Notes: a model not told the origin generated them from the sequence alone. A stretch of 32,667 nt of DNA from Lachnospiraceae bacterium (GCA_900766915.1 CAAFXE010000405.1:1-32667), one strand, 5' to 3'; shown: positions 1-8,074, counted from the first letter of the stretch. Translations and numbers: made by a program.

Positions 1-92
1 ATGGACACCCTTGCTGTTCGGCTATACACTTCCTCGTTGCCTAGGCGTGTTCGGGACTTTCACCCGTTAGAGCGCGCCCATGGCGCGCAAAC
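1..92 (-). mobile_element. 5' end of a group II intron, probably class C (truncated by window edge)
   Basis: Read on the minus strand from position 92, the sequence has the look of group II intron domain I: a short GC hairpin (GCGCGCCATGGGCGCGC), then GGGTGAAAGTCCCGAAC, and near the window edge GCAAGGGTGTCC. I recall the same blocks, in the same order, in class C introns such as the Bacillus halodurans intron. Class C introns are known to insert just behind Rho-independent terminators, and here the putative intron starts immediately after the U-tract of the tRNA-Pro terminator. The first bases (GTTTG) depart from the usual GUGYG start, so the exact boundary at 92 is an inference. The maturase and the catalytic domain V would lie outside the window. 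The open reading frame across this stretch on the plus strand is an antisense artefact. Confidence 0.7.
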
Positions 93-127
93 AAAAAGAC
101 CGGAAACCCAATGTCAAGGTTTCCGGT
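93..127 (-). terminator. Rho-independent terminator of tRNA-Pro
   Basis: A perfect 10-bp stem (99-108 with 118-127) encloses a 9-nt loop and is followed on the minus strand by CTTTTTG. It lies 14 bases downstream of the tRNA-Pro 3' end. The plus-strand flank (TTTATTTTT) is also T-rich, so it may work in both directions. The putative group II intron begins directly after it. Confidence 0.85.
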
Positions 128-140
128 TTATTTTTGAGAA

Positions 141-214
141 TCGATGCGACAGGATTCGAACCTGCGACCTCTGCGTCCCGAACGCAGCGCTCTACCAAAC
201 TGAGCCACGCATCG
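141..214 (-). tRNA. tRNA-Pro (anticodon CGG)
   Basis: The reverse complement folds as a full cloverleaf. The acceptor stem is CGATGCG/CGCATCG with discriminator A, the D-arm contains GCTCAGTTTGGTAGAGC, the anticodon stem is CTGCG/CGCAG around the loop TTCGGGA, and the T-arm carries GTTCGAATC. The anticodon is CGG, which reads proline CCG. The CCA end is not encoded. A sigma-A-type promoter lies at 231-259 and a terminator follows at 93-127, so this is a monocistronic tRNA gene. Confidence 0.95.
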
Positions 215-230
215 CTACAAAGCGATTATT

Positions 231-259
231 ATCATACATCGCTTTGCTTTATTTGTCAA
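231..259 (-). promoter_or_regulatory. Promoter of tRNA-Pro
   Basis: On the minus strand TTGACA (254-259) and TATGAT (231-236) are separated by 17 bp, a near-consensus sigma-A promoter about 17 bases upstream of the tRNA. A perfect 9-bp inverted repeat (218-226 with 238-246) brackets the -10 box. Confidence 0.8.
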
Positions 260-266
260 CTGTTTT

Positions 267-1580
267 CTAATAATTTACCCATGAATAATAGAAAATATGG
301 TTCTGGATGATCCAGTAAGGAACTCCTGCAGCTTCTAAATTCTCTGCCAGCTGTGGTACCGGTGCATGGGTACGGAAGAACAAGCTCTCTCCTACATTAC
401 TGTCACTGTTGACACATACCATCGCTGCCTTTTGGCAGGAACTCCAGGCGTTGGTATCGATGACTCCCGGAATGTTTCCCCAGTAAGCAGTCAGTACAAT
501 ATCAAATCTGCCGGAACCTGCAGGTTCAAACTGCTTTGATTGACGAAGTACAGCCTCTAAAGAATTGGGGAATTTTGTACTTCGCACACGGTTCATGATG
601 ACATAACCAACTGCCAGCTGTCCTTCATAGGGCTCTCCTCTGGATTCGCAGTAGATCATGGCTGTCAGCATATCAAGCTCTGCCTGAGAAAGATTTAAAT
701 CGCCATAAACGATTCCGGAATCTTCTGGTTTGATGGTACCGTTGGCCAAAGCTTCCTGTAATCTTCTGGCTGCTTCTTCCGCCTGACGCCTTCTTTCTGC
801 TGCTTCCTCTTCCTGTGCCTTTTTATAAAGCTCCTTCAAAGCCTTGGATTTTGCCGCCAGTGCAGCTTCTGTATTACCGATCTCTTCCTCTGCAGCTGCG
901 ATCTGATTCAGATAATCATTGATGGTGGCACTGGTCTGCTTCTGAAGCTTGGAAACCTTCGCCTGTTGTTCTTTGGCTTCTTTTACAAGGCCTTCCAATT
1001 CTACCTTCGCAGCCTCCAGCTCCTGCTTTTGCAAATCGATCTGATTGGCAGTTTCTGTGTATTCTTCCAGCTGATTACGATCATATTCCTGGATCTTTAC
1101 GGTATTATCCACGCGGTTTAAGATTTCTACAATGCTAAAATCCTTCAAAAACAACCCGAACAGGGAGTCTTCCGGGGTTTCGTACATATACTGGATTCGC
1201 ATCTTCATATATTCGTACTGCTGCTCCTGGATGGCAATGGCTTCCTCAAGCTCCGCTGTTTTTACAGTGATCTCTTCTTCTTTTTCCTGACACTTCTTTT
1301 CCAGTGCTGTCAGATCGGAGGATATTGATTTATACTGAGCCTTCAGGTTTTCCAATCTTTGCTCTGCAGTGGCTTTTTCGCCTTCCAGATTTCCTTTATT
1401 CTCCTCCTGCTGTTCCAGTTCATTTTCCAGATTTTTTTTCTCTTCCTCAGCCTGATCAATGGCGTTTTGGGTCTCCTCACTGACCGCAAATACATTTAAA
1501 ATGGAATCAGAAAAGAGCCCCATGATCATGGAGCCGCAAATTGCCAGACATAAAATTTTTCTCAACAATTTTCTTTTCAT
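267..1580 (-). CDS. Secreted coiled-coil cell wall hydrolase, SleB/CwlJ (Hydrolase_2) type
   Basis: The chosen ATG is preceded by AAAGAG and gives a clean signal peptide (MKRKLLRK followed by a hydrophobic stretch ending near residue 32, FA). Residues about 35-285 are a long Glu/Lys/Gln-rich coiled coil like that of PcsB/CwlO-type hydrolases. The C-terminal ~130 residues match the SleB-like hydrolase domain: AMIYCESRGEPYEGQLAVG carries the presumed catalytic Glu, followed by VIMNRV and QFEP. Such enzymes cleave peptidoglycan, as lytic transglycosylases or amidases in spore germination or cell separation. Because the coiled coil resembles division hydrolases, a role in vegetative wall turnover is as likely as germination. 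An in-frame ATG six codons upstream (1598) overlaps the end of trmL and is a possible alternative start. It is the last gene of the operon. Confidence 0.85.
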   Translation of the reverse strand: MKRKLLRKILCLAICGSMIMGLFSDSILNVFAVSEETQNAIDQAEEEKKNLENELEQQEENKGNLEGEKATAEQRLENLKAQYKSISSDLTALEKKCQEKEEEITVKTAELEEAIAIQEQQYEYMKMRIQYMYETPEDSLFGLFLKDFSIVEILNRVDNTVKIQEYDRNQLEEYTETANQIDLQKQELEAAKVELEGLVKEAKEQQAKVSKLQKQTSATINDYLNQIAAAEEEIGNTEAALAAKSKALKELYKKAQEEEAAERRRQAEEAARRLQEALANGTIKPEDSGIVYGDLNLSQAELDMLTAMIYCESRGEPYEGQLAVGYVIMNRVRSTKFPNSLEAVLRQSKQFEPAGSGRFDIVLTAYWGNIPGVIDTNAWSSCQKAAMVCVNSDSNVGESLFFRTHAPVPQLAENLEAAGVPYWIIQNHIFYYSWVNY

Positions 1581-1587
1581 AGTCTCT

Positions 1588-2082
1588 TTACCATTCATAT
1601 TTTGTCAAATGACCTGCAAGATTCATATGGTCAAAATGATTCTGCCTGAGTGCCTCGTAAAGTACAATGGCCACGGAGTTGGATAAATTTAAAGAACGGA
1701 TCTCGTTCAACATCGGAATTCTGACACAATTTTCCTTATTTTTTACCAGGATCTCTTCCGGGATTCCAGCACTCTCCTTACCAAACATGATGTAACAATC
1801 CGGTTCGTAAGAAACTTCTGTATATACATTGGGTGCCTTTGTAGTAGCCATGTAAATTTTTGCTCCCGGATTTTTTTCCAGGAATTCTTCAAAATTCATA
1901 TATCGGGTCACGTCTAAGTGCTCCCAGTAATCCATCCCTGCACGTTTGATCTCCTTTTCATTTAACCGAAAACCCAAAGGCTCGATCAAATGAAGTCTTG
2001 TACCTGTAGCCACGCAGGTTCTTCCAATGTTTCCTGTATTTGCCGGAATCTCCGGCTCAAAAAGTACAATATTCAGTGCCAT
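1588..2082 (-). CDS. trmL: tRNA (cytidine(34)-2'-O)-methyltransferase TrmL
   Basis: This 164-residue protein has the size and motifs of the SPOUT methyltransferase TrmL: N-terminal EPEIPANTGNIGRTC, then FGKESAGIPEEI, and C-terminal RIPMLNEIRSLNLSNSVAIVLYEALRQ, which forms the SAM-binding trefoil knot. TrmL methylates the 2'-O of the wobble base C34/U34 in tRNA-Leu isoacceptors. Its start codon abuts the stop of the upstream aminotransferase gene (TAAATG), and its end overlaps the longest reading of the hydrolase gene, so it is translationally embedded in the operon. Confidence 0.95.
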   Translation of the reverse strand: MALNIVLFEPEIPANTGNIGRTCVATGTRLHLIEPLGFRLNEKEIKRAGMDYWEHLDVTRYMNFEEFLEKNPGAKIYMATTKAPNVYTEVSYEPDCYIMFGKESAGIPEEILVKNKENCVRIPMLNEIRSLNLSNSVAIVLYEALRQNHFDHMNLAGHLTKYEW

Positions 2083-3258
2083 TTATTTTTTCTGCTCCTG
2101 ACGTAATCGTTCCACAAAGTTTGCCATACGGCCCAATGCAACCTTTAAGTTTTCCAGAGAATATGCATAGGAAATACGAAGGAAGCCTTCTCCGCAGTCG
2201 CCAAAGGCGGTTCCCGGAACGACTGCTACCTTTTCTTCCTCTAAGAATCTGGTGGCAAACTCTTCGCTTGTCATACCAAATTCCTTAATACATGGGAATA
2301 CATAGAAGGCTCCGAAGGGCTCAAAGCATTCCAGTCCCATTTCCTTAAATGCATGCATGAGATATCTTCTTCTCTGATTATAAGCTTCTCTCATCTTTGC
2401 CACATCTTCATCGCCGTTTCTCATAGCTTCCACAGCAGCATACTGGCTGGTGGTAGGCGCACACATAATGGCAAACTGATGAATCTTTAACATCTGCGAA
2501 ATGATTTCCTTTGGTCCGCAGGCATAGCCAAGACGCCAGCCTGTCATAGCATAAGCCTTGGAAAAGCCATTGATGAGAATGGTGCGTTCCTTCATGCCCG
2601 GAAGACTGGTGATAGATACATGGTCTCCCTTATAGGAAAGCTCAGAATAAATCTCATCGGAAAGCACAAAAATGTCTTTCTCAACGATCACTTCCGCGAT
2701 GGCTTCCAGGTCTTCTTTTTCCATGATTGCCCCTGTAGGGTTATTCGGGAATGGCAGTACCAGAAGCTTTGTCTTATCTGTAATGGCTTCAAGAAGCTCC
2801 TGTTTTGTAAGACGGAACTCATTTTCTGCCTTTAATTCGATGATCACCGGTTTTCCACCTGCCAGCAGACAGCATGGCTCGTAGGAAACATAGCTTGGCT
2901 GAGGGATCAAAACCTCGTCCCCCGGATCTAACATGGCACGCATAGCAATGTCGATTCCTTCACTGCCGCCTACCGTAACAATGATCTCATCCTTTGGATT
3001 GTAATGTACACCGATACGTCTGTCTAAGTACTTGCTGATCTCTTCTTTTAATTCTGAAAGACCTGCATTGGATGTATAGAAGGTACGCCCCTTTTCCAGA
3101 GAATAAATACCTTCATCTCTGACATGCCAGGGAGTATCAAAGTCCGGTTCACCAACTCCAAGGGAGATGGCATCTTTCATCTCACTGACGATATCAAAAA
3201 ATTTTCGGATGCCTGACGGCTTGATATTTACGATGGTCTGTGATAATGGGTTTCTCAT
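2083..3258 (-). CDS. Class I/II PLP-dependent aminotransferase
   Basis: The 391-residue protein has the fold-type I aminotransferase signature set: substrate region SLGVGEPDFDTPWHV, EGIDIAMRAMLDPGDEVLIPQPSYVSYE, PFPNNPTGA with the conserved Asn, DEIYSEL, the PLP-binding Lys in NGFSKAYAMTGWRLGYA (near residue 232), and the C-terminal Arg in GFLRISYA. It most resembles the PatA/AspC aromatic or N-acetyl-diaminopimelate aminotransferase group, but the substrate cannot be told from sequence. Its ATG overlaps the TGA stop of the lrp-like gene by four bases (ATGA), so the two are translationally coupled. This suggests the regulator responds to an amino acid that the enzyme handles. Confidence 0.93.
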   Translation of the reverse strand: MRNPLSQTIVNIKPSGIRKFFDIVSEMKDAISLGVGEPDFDTPWHVRDEGIYSLEKGRTFYTSNAGLSELKEEISKYLDRRIGVHYNPKDEIIVTVGGSEGIDIAMRAMLDPGDEVLIPQPSYVSYEPCCLLAGGKPVIIELKAENEFRLTKQELLEAITDKTKLLVLPFPNNPTGAIMEKEDLEAIAEVIVEKDIFVLSDEIYSELSYKGDHVSITSLPGMKERTILINGFSKAYAMTGWRLGYACGPKEIISQMLKIHQFAIMCAPTTSQYAAVEAMRNGDEDVAKMREAYNQRRRYLMHAFKEMGLECFEPFGAFYVFPCIKEFGMTSEEFATRFLEEEKVAVVPGTAFGDCGEGFLRISYAYSLENLKVALGRMANFVERLRQEQKK

Positions 3259-3737
3259 AATGTCACCAGCTGTCTTTCATCTCTGGTGCTGCGAACCATA
3301 ACAGAACCATGATCTTTATATTTTTTCAAAATGAAATGAGTTGCTGTGCTTAAGACACATTCCTGGGGAGAAAGCTTATCGGATACAAACTGTGCTACGC
3401 TTCTCATGCTCTTTCCTTCGATCATAACCATAAAGTCGTAGCCACCGGATACCAGATATACGCAGTCTACTTCCGGATAATTGTAAAGTCTTTCCGCAAT
3501 CTTATCAAAGCCCTGACCTCTCTGAGGAGTTACCTTCACTTCAATCAGTGCGGTCACCTTTTCTTCCTGAGTTTTTTCCCAGTCGATCAGTGTGTGATAT
3601 CCACAAATGATCTGTTCCTTTTCCATATCTGCAATCTCATTTGCTATGGTTACTTCATCTGTTCCAAGGATAATTGCCAGGTCCTTTAAATTTACACGGC
3701 TGTTTTTTTCAATATAAGTTAAAATCTTTTCTCTCAT
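3255..3737 (-). CDS. Lrp/AsnC family transcriptional regulator
   Basis: This 160-residue protein has the Lrp architecture: an N-terminal winged helix-turn-helix (residues about 1-50, ILTYIEKNSRVNLKDLAIIL ... VTIANEIADMEKEQII) and a C-terminal RAM ligand-binding domain (about 70-145, TALIEVKV ... VYLVSGGYDFMVMIEG ... VSDKLSPQECVLSTATHFILKKYKD). Lrp-type proteins bind an amino acid and control amino acid metabolism or transport. A good ribosome binding site (AAGGAG) precedes the ATG. The 4-base overlap with the downstream aminotransferase gene indicates a functional pair. The stop codon is TGA, which shows that UGA is an ordinary stop in this genome. Confidence 0.92.
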   Translation of the reverse strand: MREKILTYIEKNSRVNLKDLAIILGTDEVTIANEIADMEKEQIICGYHTLIDWEKTQEEKVTALIEVKVTPQRGQGFDKIAERLYNYPEVDCVYLVSGGYDFMVMIEGKSMRSVAQFVSDKLSPQECVLSTATHFILKKYKDHGSVMVRSTRDERQLVTL

Positions 3738-3759
3738 AATCTATCTCCTTCAATCCATT

Positions 3760-4740
3760 CTATACTTTGAGCAACTCATCTGCTTTTGGGCGTTCCAGAT
3801 AGGAAACCTCTCCTTCATTGATCACAGCTTTCGCATGCTCTGCGGTCGTTCTGCCAATGACTGTGGCAGAAATCCCTGCCTTTTCCAAAAGCCTTACAAG
3901 CTCCTGTCCATGGTCACATACCATCAGCATACTTCCTCCGGATTTTAAATAATAAGGATTTAATCCCAGGTATTCGCAGACCTCCACTGTTTCCTGTTTG
4001 ATCGGAATCGCCCTTAAATCGATTTCCAGTCCGACGCCAGCTGCCTCTGACAGTTCATAAAGTGCACCATAGATGCCCCCGGATGAAATGTCATGCATTG
4101 CACTCACGCCAGACTTACCGGCCAGTGCAGCCTCGCTCGTCACACAGCATTCAGGTAACAGTTGTTTCAGCTTCTCAATCATGAATTTTGGAAAACGCTC
4201 CAAAAGTTCCTTCTCTCTTTTTTCTGCAATGACCACTGAGCCTTCCATACCGATCCATTTCGTCATGACAATGTCCTGATTTGGTTTTGCATTTTGTACC
4301 TTCAGAAAACAATCTTTCCTGCATTTTCCAACGGATACTACCGAAAATACCGGTTCTGCCACTGCTGTGGTAACCTCTGTATGACCTCCCAGAATCTGGA
4401 TGCTTTGTCTTTCACAAACCTCTTCCATCTGCTCTGCCAGTTCCTTTAACCGGCTCTCTTTAAAATTTTCCGGCAAAAGCATGGTAACCATAACTCCTAC
4501 CGGTTCCGCGCCGGAGGCGGCCAGATTGTTCAGTGCAGAATAGATTGCCAATGCTCCCTGGATCTTACCTGTTCCGATGACAGGATTGGAAGAAAGTACG
4601 AAGATCTCATCTTCGCCAGCCTTTAATGCTGCACAGTCCTCACCTATGGCAGGACCAAATAAGACTTCATCTCTTTTACTTTTCAGTTGTTTAAGATAAG
4701 ACCGCTTTAAGGCGGACTCTGAAATCTTCCCTACTTTCAT
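3760..4740 (-). CDS. AIR synthase-related protein, HypE-like
   Basis: The 326 residues follow the PurM/HypE/SelD fold: GPAIGEDCAALKAG near residue 30, an N-terminal ATP-binding part with LNNLAASGAEPVGVMVTMLLP, GGHTEVT near residue 120, and a C-terminal half with the Asp/Ser/Gly-rich HDISSGGIYGALYELSEAAGVG. HypE dehydrates the thiocarboxamide during hydrogenase maturation, but no hyp or hydrogenase gene is seen here, and the protein lacks the C-terminal PRIC-type tail of true HypE (it ends ERPKADELLKV). It is therefore one of the orphan AIR-synthase-like proteins of Clostridia with no established reaction. It starts 8 bases after the VanW-family gene with an AAGGAG site overlapping that stop. 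Confidence 0.8.
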   Translation of the reverse strand: MKVGKISESALKRSYLKQLKSKRDEVLFGPAIGEDCAALKAGEDEIFVLSSNPVIGTGKIQGALAIYSALNNLAASGAEPVGVMVTMLLPENFKESRLKELAEQMEEVCERQSIQILGGHTEVTTAVAEPVFSVVSVGKCRKDCFLKVQNAKPNQDIVMTKWIGMEGSVVIAEKREKELLERFPKFMIEKLKQLLPECCVTSEAALAGKSGVSAMHDISSGGIYGALYELSEAAGVGLEIDLRAIPIKQETVEVCEYLGLNPYYLKSGGSMLMVCDHGQELVRLLEKAGISATVIGRTTAEHAKAVINEGEVSYLERPKADELLKV

Positions 4741-4748
4741 ATAGCTCC

Positions 4749-6170
4749 TTATCTGCCGATCACGGCATTTGCACCTGCCTCATCCCCTGCTGCAATACAT
4801 TGCTGCAGTCTCGCAGACATATCCGGATCTCCGTTGATACCATAATATACGGTACGGTTGGATACCATATAATTACTCTTGTTCACTCTCTCACTGCTCT
4901 GGAGTACACCGTCTACATAAACCTCTTTGTAAAGCTCTGCCTTACATCCGTTGTGTCCGCTCTCTACATGATAATAGCCGATTCCCTGACCCGGGTCTGC
5001 TACCAGCTGTGTCACTGCCGGTGTGTTTTCCAGTACTTTGTTCACATATTTGATCTTTCTTCCGCTGGGTCTGGTCTCCTGTCCATAAATGGTAAAGGTG
5101 ACCTGTTTACTATCGGAAGCATAACCCTCGATATAAATAGGGGCATCTGTAGAATTTTTAAATTTAAAATCTTTATAGGTGCCTGCTATGGCTGCATCCG
5201 CTGATGGCTGTACATAGCTTACCATCATGGAATGCGGGGAACGCTCCACCACTTCAAGCTCTGCCTGAAGAACCGCATTATAAAGTGTGGAAGATACCTG
5301 ACAGATCCCGCCTCCAAGGCTGTCTACGACCTTACCGTTTAAGTAAGAACCTGCCATAGCATATCCATTTTTCACCGTAAAAGGACTTACATATTCATAA
5401 GTGGAAAATGTTTCTCCCGGATACAGCACGGTACCATTGATATGATTTGCTCCGGTCTTAATGTTCTGACAGCGGTCTGCACTGGAAGTTTTGTAAGATG
5501 TCTGGAAGGTTCCAAGTACATCTTTGATCTTACCAAGCTCTTCTGCACTTCCCCTGGGCTCTGTGATCTTTGTAGGAATCTCTACGGTCACATTCTCCCC
5601 TTTGTATTCCTCTTCAAGAAATGCAAGAAGCTTACCGGCAGCCTGCTGTTCATCTACTTCCACACCCTGCTCACCTTCAATGATCTCGAAACCCGAACCG
5701 GTTTTCTTTAATCCCAGGTTTTTTGCGCCTTTATTATATTGAGTGCACTTCTCAGATACAATAGTCTCAATTTTTTCCGCATCGCCTTTATAGGAAAGCT
5801 CATAAACCTTATTATGAAACTGCAGATCTTTGATAGCCTTGTACCGTACCACCACATTTCCTGATTTACCAAGAGAAAGGGCACTGTCAATGATTTCCGG
5901 ATTATTCCATGTAACTCCAAGCTCCTCTCTTGTAACCTCAAAGGTTTCTCCCTCTACAGATAAGGTAAGCTTCTCCTCAGCCTTTTCTGCAAGGTACTCA
6001 TTTACCGCTTCCGTTGCTTCCTCTTTATTCATGCCGGAAACATTCACTTCATCTACGTATACTCCCTGAGCAATCTTCTCGTCAGTATCTTTCGCGTAGG
6101 AATCCGATCCACACAGGAAGAAGCCTGCCGTCAGGGTCACTAAAAATGCAGCCAAAATACTTTTTTTCAT
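4749..6170 (-). CDS. VanW family exported protein with peptidoglycan-binding-like domain
   Basis: I chose the ATG at 6170 because TAGGAG stands 8 bases upstream and a signal peptide follows directly (MKKSILAAFLVTLTAGFFLCGS). Residues about 40-215 (VYVDEVNVSGMNKEEATEAV and a second copy-like block) look like the YoaR-type peptidoglycan-binding repeats. The central part (about 225-365) is a VanW domain (TSYKTSSADRCQNIKTGANHINGTVLYPGETFS ... GGGICQVSSTLYNAVLQAELEVVERSPHS), followed by a G5-like beta-rich tail. VanW proteins accompany vancomycin resistance in some strains, but chromosomal homologues such as this one are common in Clostridia and their function is unknown. It leads the operon and has its own promoter at 6264-6292. 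Confidence 0.88.
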   Translation of the reverse strand: MKKSILAAFLVTLTAGFFLCGSDSYAKDTDEKIAQGVYVDEVNVSGMNKEEATEAVNEYLAEKAEEKLTLSVEGETFEVTREELGVTWNNPEIIDSALSLGKSGNVVVRYKAIKDLQFHNKVYELSYKGDAEKIETIVSEKCTQYNKGAKNLGLKKTGSGFEIIEGEQGVEVDEQQAAGKLLAFLEEEYKGENVTVEIPTKITEPRGSAEELGKIKDVLGTFQTSYKTSSADRCQNIKTGANHINGTVLYPGETFSTYEYVSPFTVKNGYAMAGSYLNGKVVDSLGGGICQVSSTLYNAVLQAELEVVERSPHSMMVSYVQPSADAAIAGTYKDFKFKNSTDAPIYIEGYASDSKQVTFTIYGQETRPSGRKIKYVNKVLENTPAVTQLVADPGQGIGYYHVESGHNGCKAELYKEVYVDGVLQSSERVNKSNYMVSNRTVYYGINGDPDMSARLQQCIAAGDEAGANAVIGR

Positions 6171-6263
6171 CAATAATCTCCTATGAAACATCCGCTCTCT
6201 CAAACTATGGAATGATAGTAGCTGTTTTGTGCCTTCCAAACCATGGTTTCTAAACAGATATCA

Positions 6264-6292
6264 ATTATACCATAAATCCCGAAATTACACAA
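6264..6292 (-). promoter_or_regulatory. Promoter of the VanW-family operon
   Basis: On the minus strand TTGTGT (6287-6292) and a perfect TATAAT (6264-6269) are 17 bp apart, and TGG just before the -10 gives an extended -10. It lies about 95 bases upstream of the chosen start and precedes six co-directional genes. Confidence 0.75.
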
Positions 6293-6323
6293 CAAACCAC
6301 GACTGTCCGATATCATCCCAATA

Positions 6324-6425
6324 CTACCATGCGTAGGAAAGCATTGGCAAAATCATACAGATCACCAAAATACCTGCGATCACTCCTGCAACGATTCTTT
6401 TTGTTTTTGGATCATTAAAATTCAT
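6324..6425 (-). CDS. Small membrane protein (33 residues), unknown function
   Basis: An ATG preceded at 8 bases by a perfect AGGAGG opens a 33-residue frame ending in TAG. The peptide is MNFNDPKTKRIVAGVIAGIL followed by VICMILPMLSYAW: a charged cytosolic start and one transmembrane helix of about 20 residues. The consensus Shine-Dalgarno sequence and the coherent topology argue for a real gene although it is very short. A 7-bp inverted repeat (6449-6455 with 6462-6468) stands directly upstream. I recognise no family with certainty. It could be a subunit-like membrane peptide or a membrane-active regulator. Confidence 0.7.
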   Translation of the reverse strand: MNFNDPKTKRIVAGVIAGILVICMILPMLSYAW

Positions 6426-6539
6426 CTTATTTTCCTCCTCTAATCATCGGTCATACTCCTATATGACCTTATAAACAAAAGTACCCATGATTGACATCTG
6501 TTCAATACCTTCCAAACAGTATCTTCTGAACAGCTATCA
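6426..6539 (-). other. Leader of the small membrane protein gene with two inverted repeats
   Basis: On the minus strand this gap holds CTGTTCA...TGAACAG (a 7-bp inverted repeat enclosing TTTGGAAGGTAT), related to the repeat at 25523-25550, and then GGTCATA...TATGACC just before the ribosome binding site. I see no convincing terminator for the radical SAM gene upstream, so readthrough into the small gene is possible. Confidence 0.45.
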
Positions 6540-8009
6540 TTATTTTAATTTTCTAACTTCCCTGGAATTAAACTCTTCTTTCAGCAAACTCCAGTAATAT
6601 TCACTCTTCCCGGGATGCCATCTGTCCAGAAAATCTTTCAGGATAAAATATTTTTCCTTTCTGGAATGATTTACAAGATGATATCCCTTTTCTCTGTAAT
6701 CCTTTGCCAGGCTTTCAAAAAAACGAAATGCACTTGCCTCTCCCACAAGTACAGCTTCCAGGGTTTTGTCATATTGGTGACTATTATAATATAGCTCCAC
6801 CATCTGTTCAATACCTTTCAGTCGAATCATTTCATCATAAGAGAGCCAGTTGGTAAACAGCACTTCATAGGGAGGTTCACTTCCGTATACAAGCCCATAG
6901 GACTCTCTGTTTTCATACATGTAGGAGCCTTTGAGCACCTTTAAAAATCCAAGCTGAAGCTGCTCCGGACGAAGGGCAAAAACATCATCAAGGGATTTTC
7001 CAAAGCTTTCATAGTTCTCCTTCGGAAGTCCTGCAATCAGATCCAGATGCTGATGAATATTTCCCGTAGCCTTAATCTCTCTTACCAGGTCCGCCACCTT
7101 CCCAAAATCCATCCTTCTTCGGATTTCCGTAATGGTATCTTCATTGGTGGACTGAACCCCGATCTCCAGCTGGATGAGTCCCTTTCGCATTTTTGCAAAA
7201 AGGGCAAGCTCCTCCTCTGTGATCAGATCCGCTGCCACTTCGAAGTGGAAATTTGTCACCCCATTGTCATGCTCCAGAATATAATTCCAGATTTCCATGG
7301 CATGGGATGCCTTGCAGTTAAAGGTTCTGTCTACAAATTTGACCTGAGGCACCTTTGCGTCGATAAAAATCTGAAGCTCCGCCTTTACCTGCTCTAAACT
7401 TCGAAAACGCACGCTCTTATCTATGGAAGAAAGACAATAGCTACAGGAAAACGGGCAGCCTCTGCTGCTTTCGTAGTATATGATCTTATGCTCAAAATCG
7501 TTAAAATCTTCATAGGCAAATTTTAAACTGCTAAAATCCTTTACCAGGGTGTAAGGCTTTACGATAACTTCTTCATCATTTCGATAGGCGATTCCTTCGA
7601 TCTCATCCAGGGAGTCGATCTTTCCGTCATAAAACATACACACCTTACGGAAAGTTTCCTCTCCTTCCCCCACAAAAATCCCTGTAACCTCCGGATAATT
7701 TTCAAGAAGACCTTTCGCATCATAAGAGCTTTCCGGCCCTCCCAGCCAGATGGGCACATGAGGTAATACCTTATGAAGCTCCCGCACCAGCTGTCGAATG
7801 TGTTTGATATTCCAGATATAACAGGAAAATGCGATCAGATCCGGTTTCTTCCCATAGATATCCTGTAAAATATCTTCTGTATACTGATTGATGGTATATT
7901 CTCCCAGCTTAATTTCCGAACGGTATTCCCCCGCATTGGCACGAATGGAATATACCGCCAGATTGGAATGAATATATTTTGCATTTACTGCTGCCAATAA
8001 AATTTTCAT
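6540..8009 (-). CDS. B12-binding domain radical SAM protein (DUF4080 type)
   Basis: The start at 8009 is favoured because AAGGA lies 7 bases upstream and the protein then begins MKILLAAVNAKYIHSNLAVY, the usual start of this family. An N-terminal Rossmann-like B12-binding domain covers about residues 1-150 (KPDLIAFSCYIWNIKHI, LGGPESS). The radical SAM domain follows, with the cluster-binding motif CPFSCSYC (CxxxCxxC) near residue 200, then GVQSTNEDT and HLDLIAGLPKENYESF. The C-terminal ~120 residues correspond to DUF4080. Such proteins resemble methylthiotransferases or anaerobic Mg-protoporphyrin cyclase-like enzymes, but the substrate is unknown. It lies 65 bases downstream of the glycosyltransferase gene in the same direction. 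Confidence 0.88.
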   Translation of the reverse strand: MKILLAAVNAKYIHSNLAVYSIRANAGEYRSEIKLGEYTINQYTEDILQDIYGKKPDLIAFSCYIWNIKHIRQLVRELHKVLPHVPIWLGGPESSYDAKGLLENYPEVTGIFVGEGEETFRKVCMFYDGKIDSLDEIEGIAYRNDEEVIVKPYTLVKDFSSLKFAYEDFNDFEHKIIYYESSRGCPFSCSYCLSSIDKSVRFRSLEQVKAELQIFIDAKVPQVKFVDRTFNCKASHAMEIWNYILEHDNGVTNFHFEVAADLITEEELALFAKMRKGLIQLEIGVQSTNEDTITEIRRRMDFGKVADLVREIKATGNIHQHLDLIAGLPKENYESFGKSLDDVFALRPEQLQLGFLKVLKGSYMYENRESYGLVYGSEPPYEVLFTNWLSYDEMIRLKGIEQMVELYYNSHQYDKTLEAVLVGEASAFRFFESLAKDYREKGYHLVNHSRKEKYFILKDFLDRWHPGKSEYYWSLLKEEFNSREVRKLK

Positions 8010-8074
8010 ACAAGTCCTTTCAGTAATCATTGGAAAAACGGTCAGATACACCATCTGTACACTGACCGCCTAAT

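Noticed and set aside
1..270. Plus-strand open frames beginning MDTLAV and MARKQK
   Set aside because: They run antisense through the putative group II intron and the tRNA-Pro gene; no ribosome binding site or protein-like composition.
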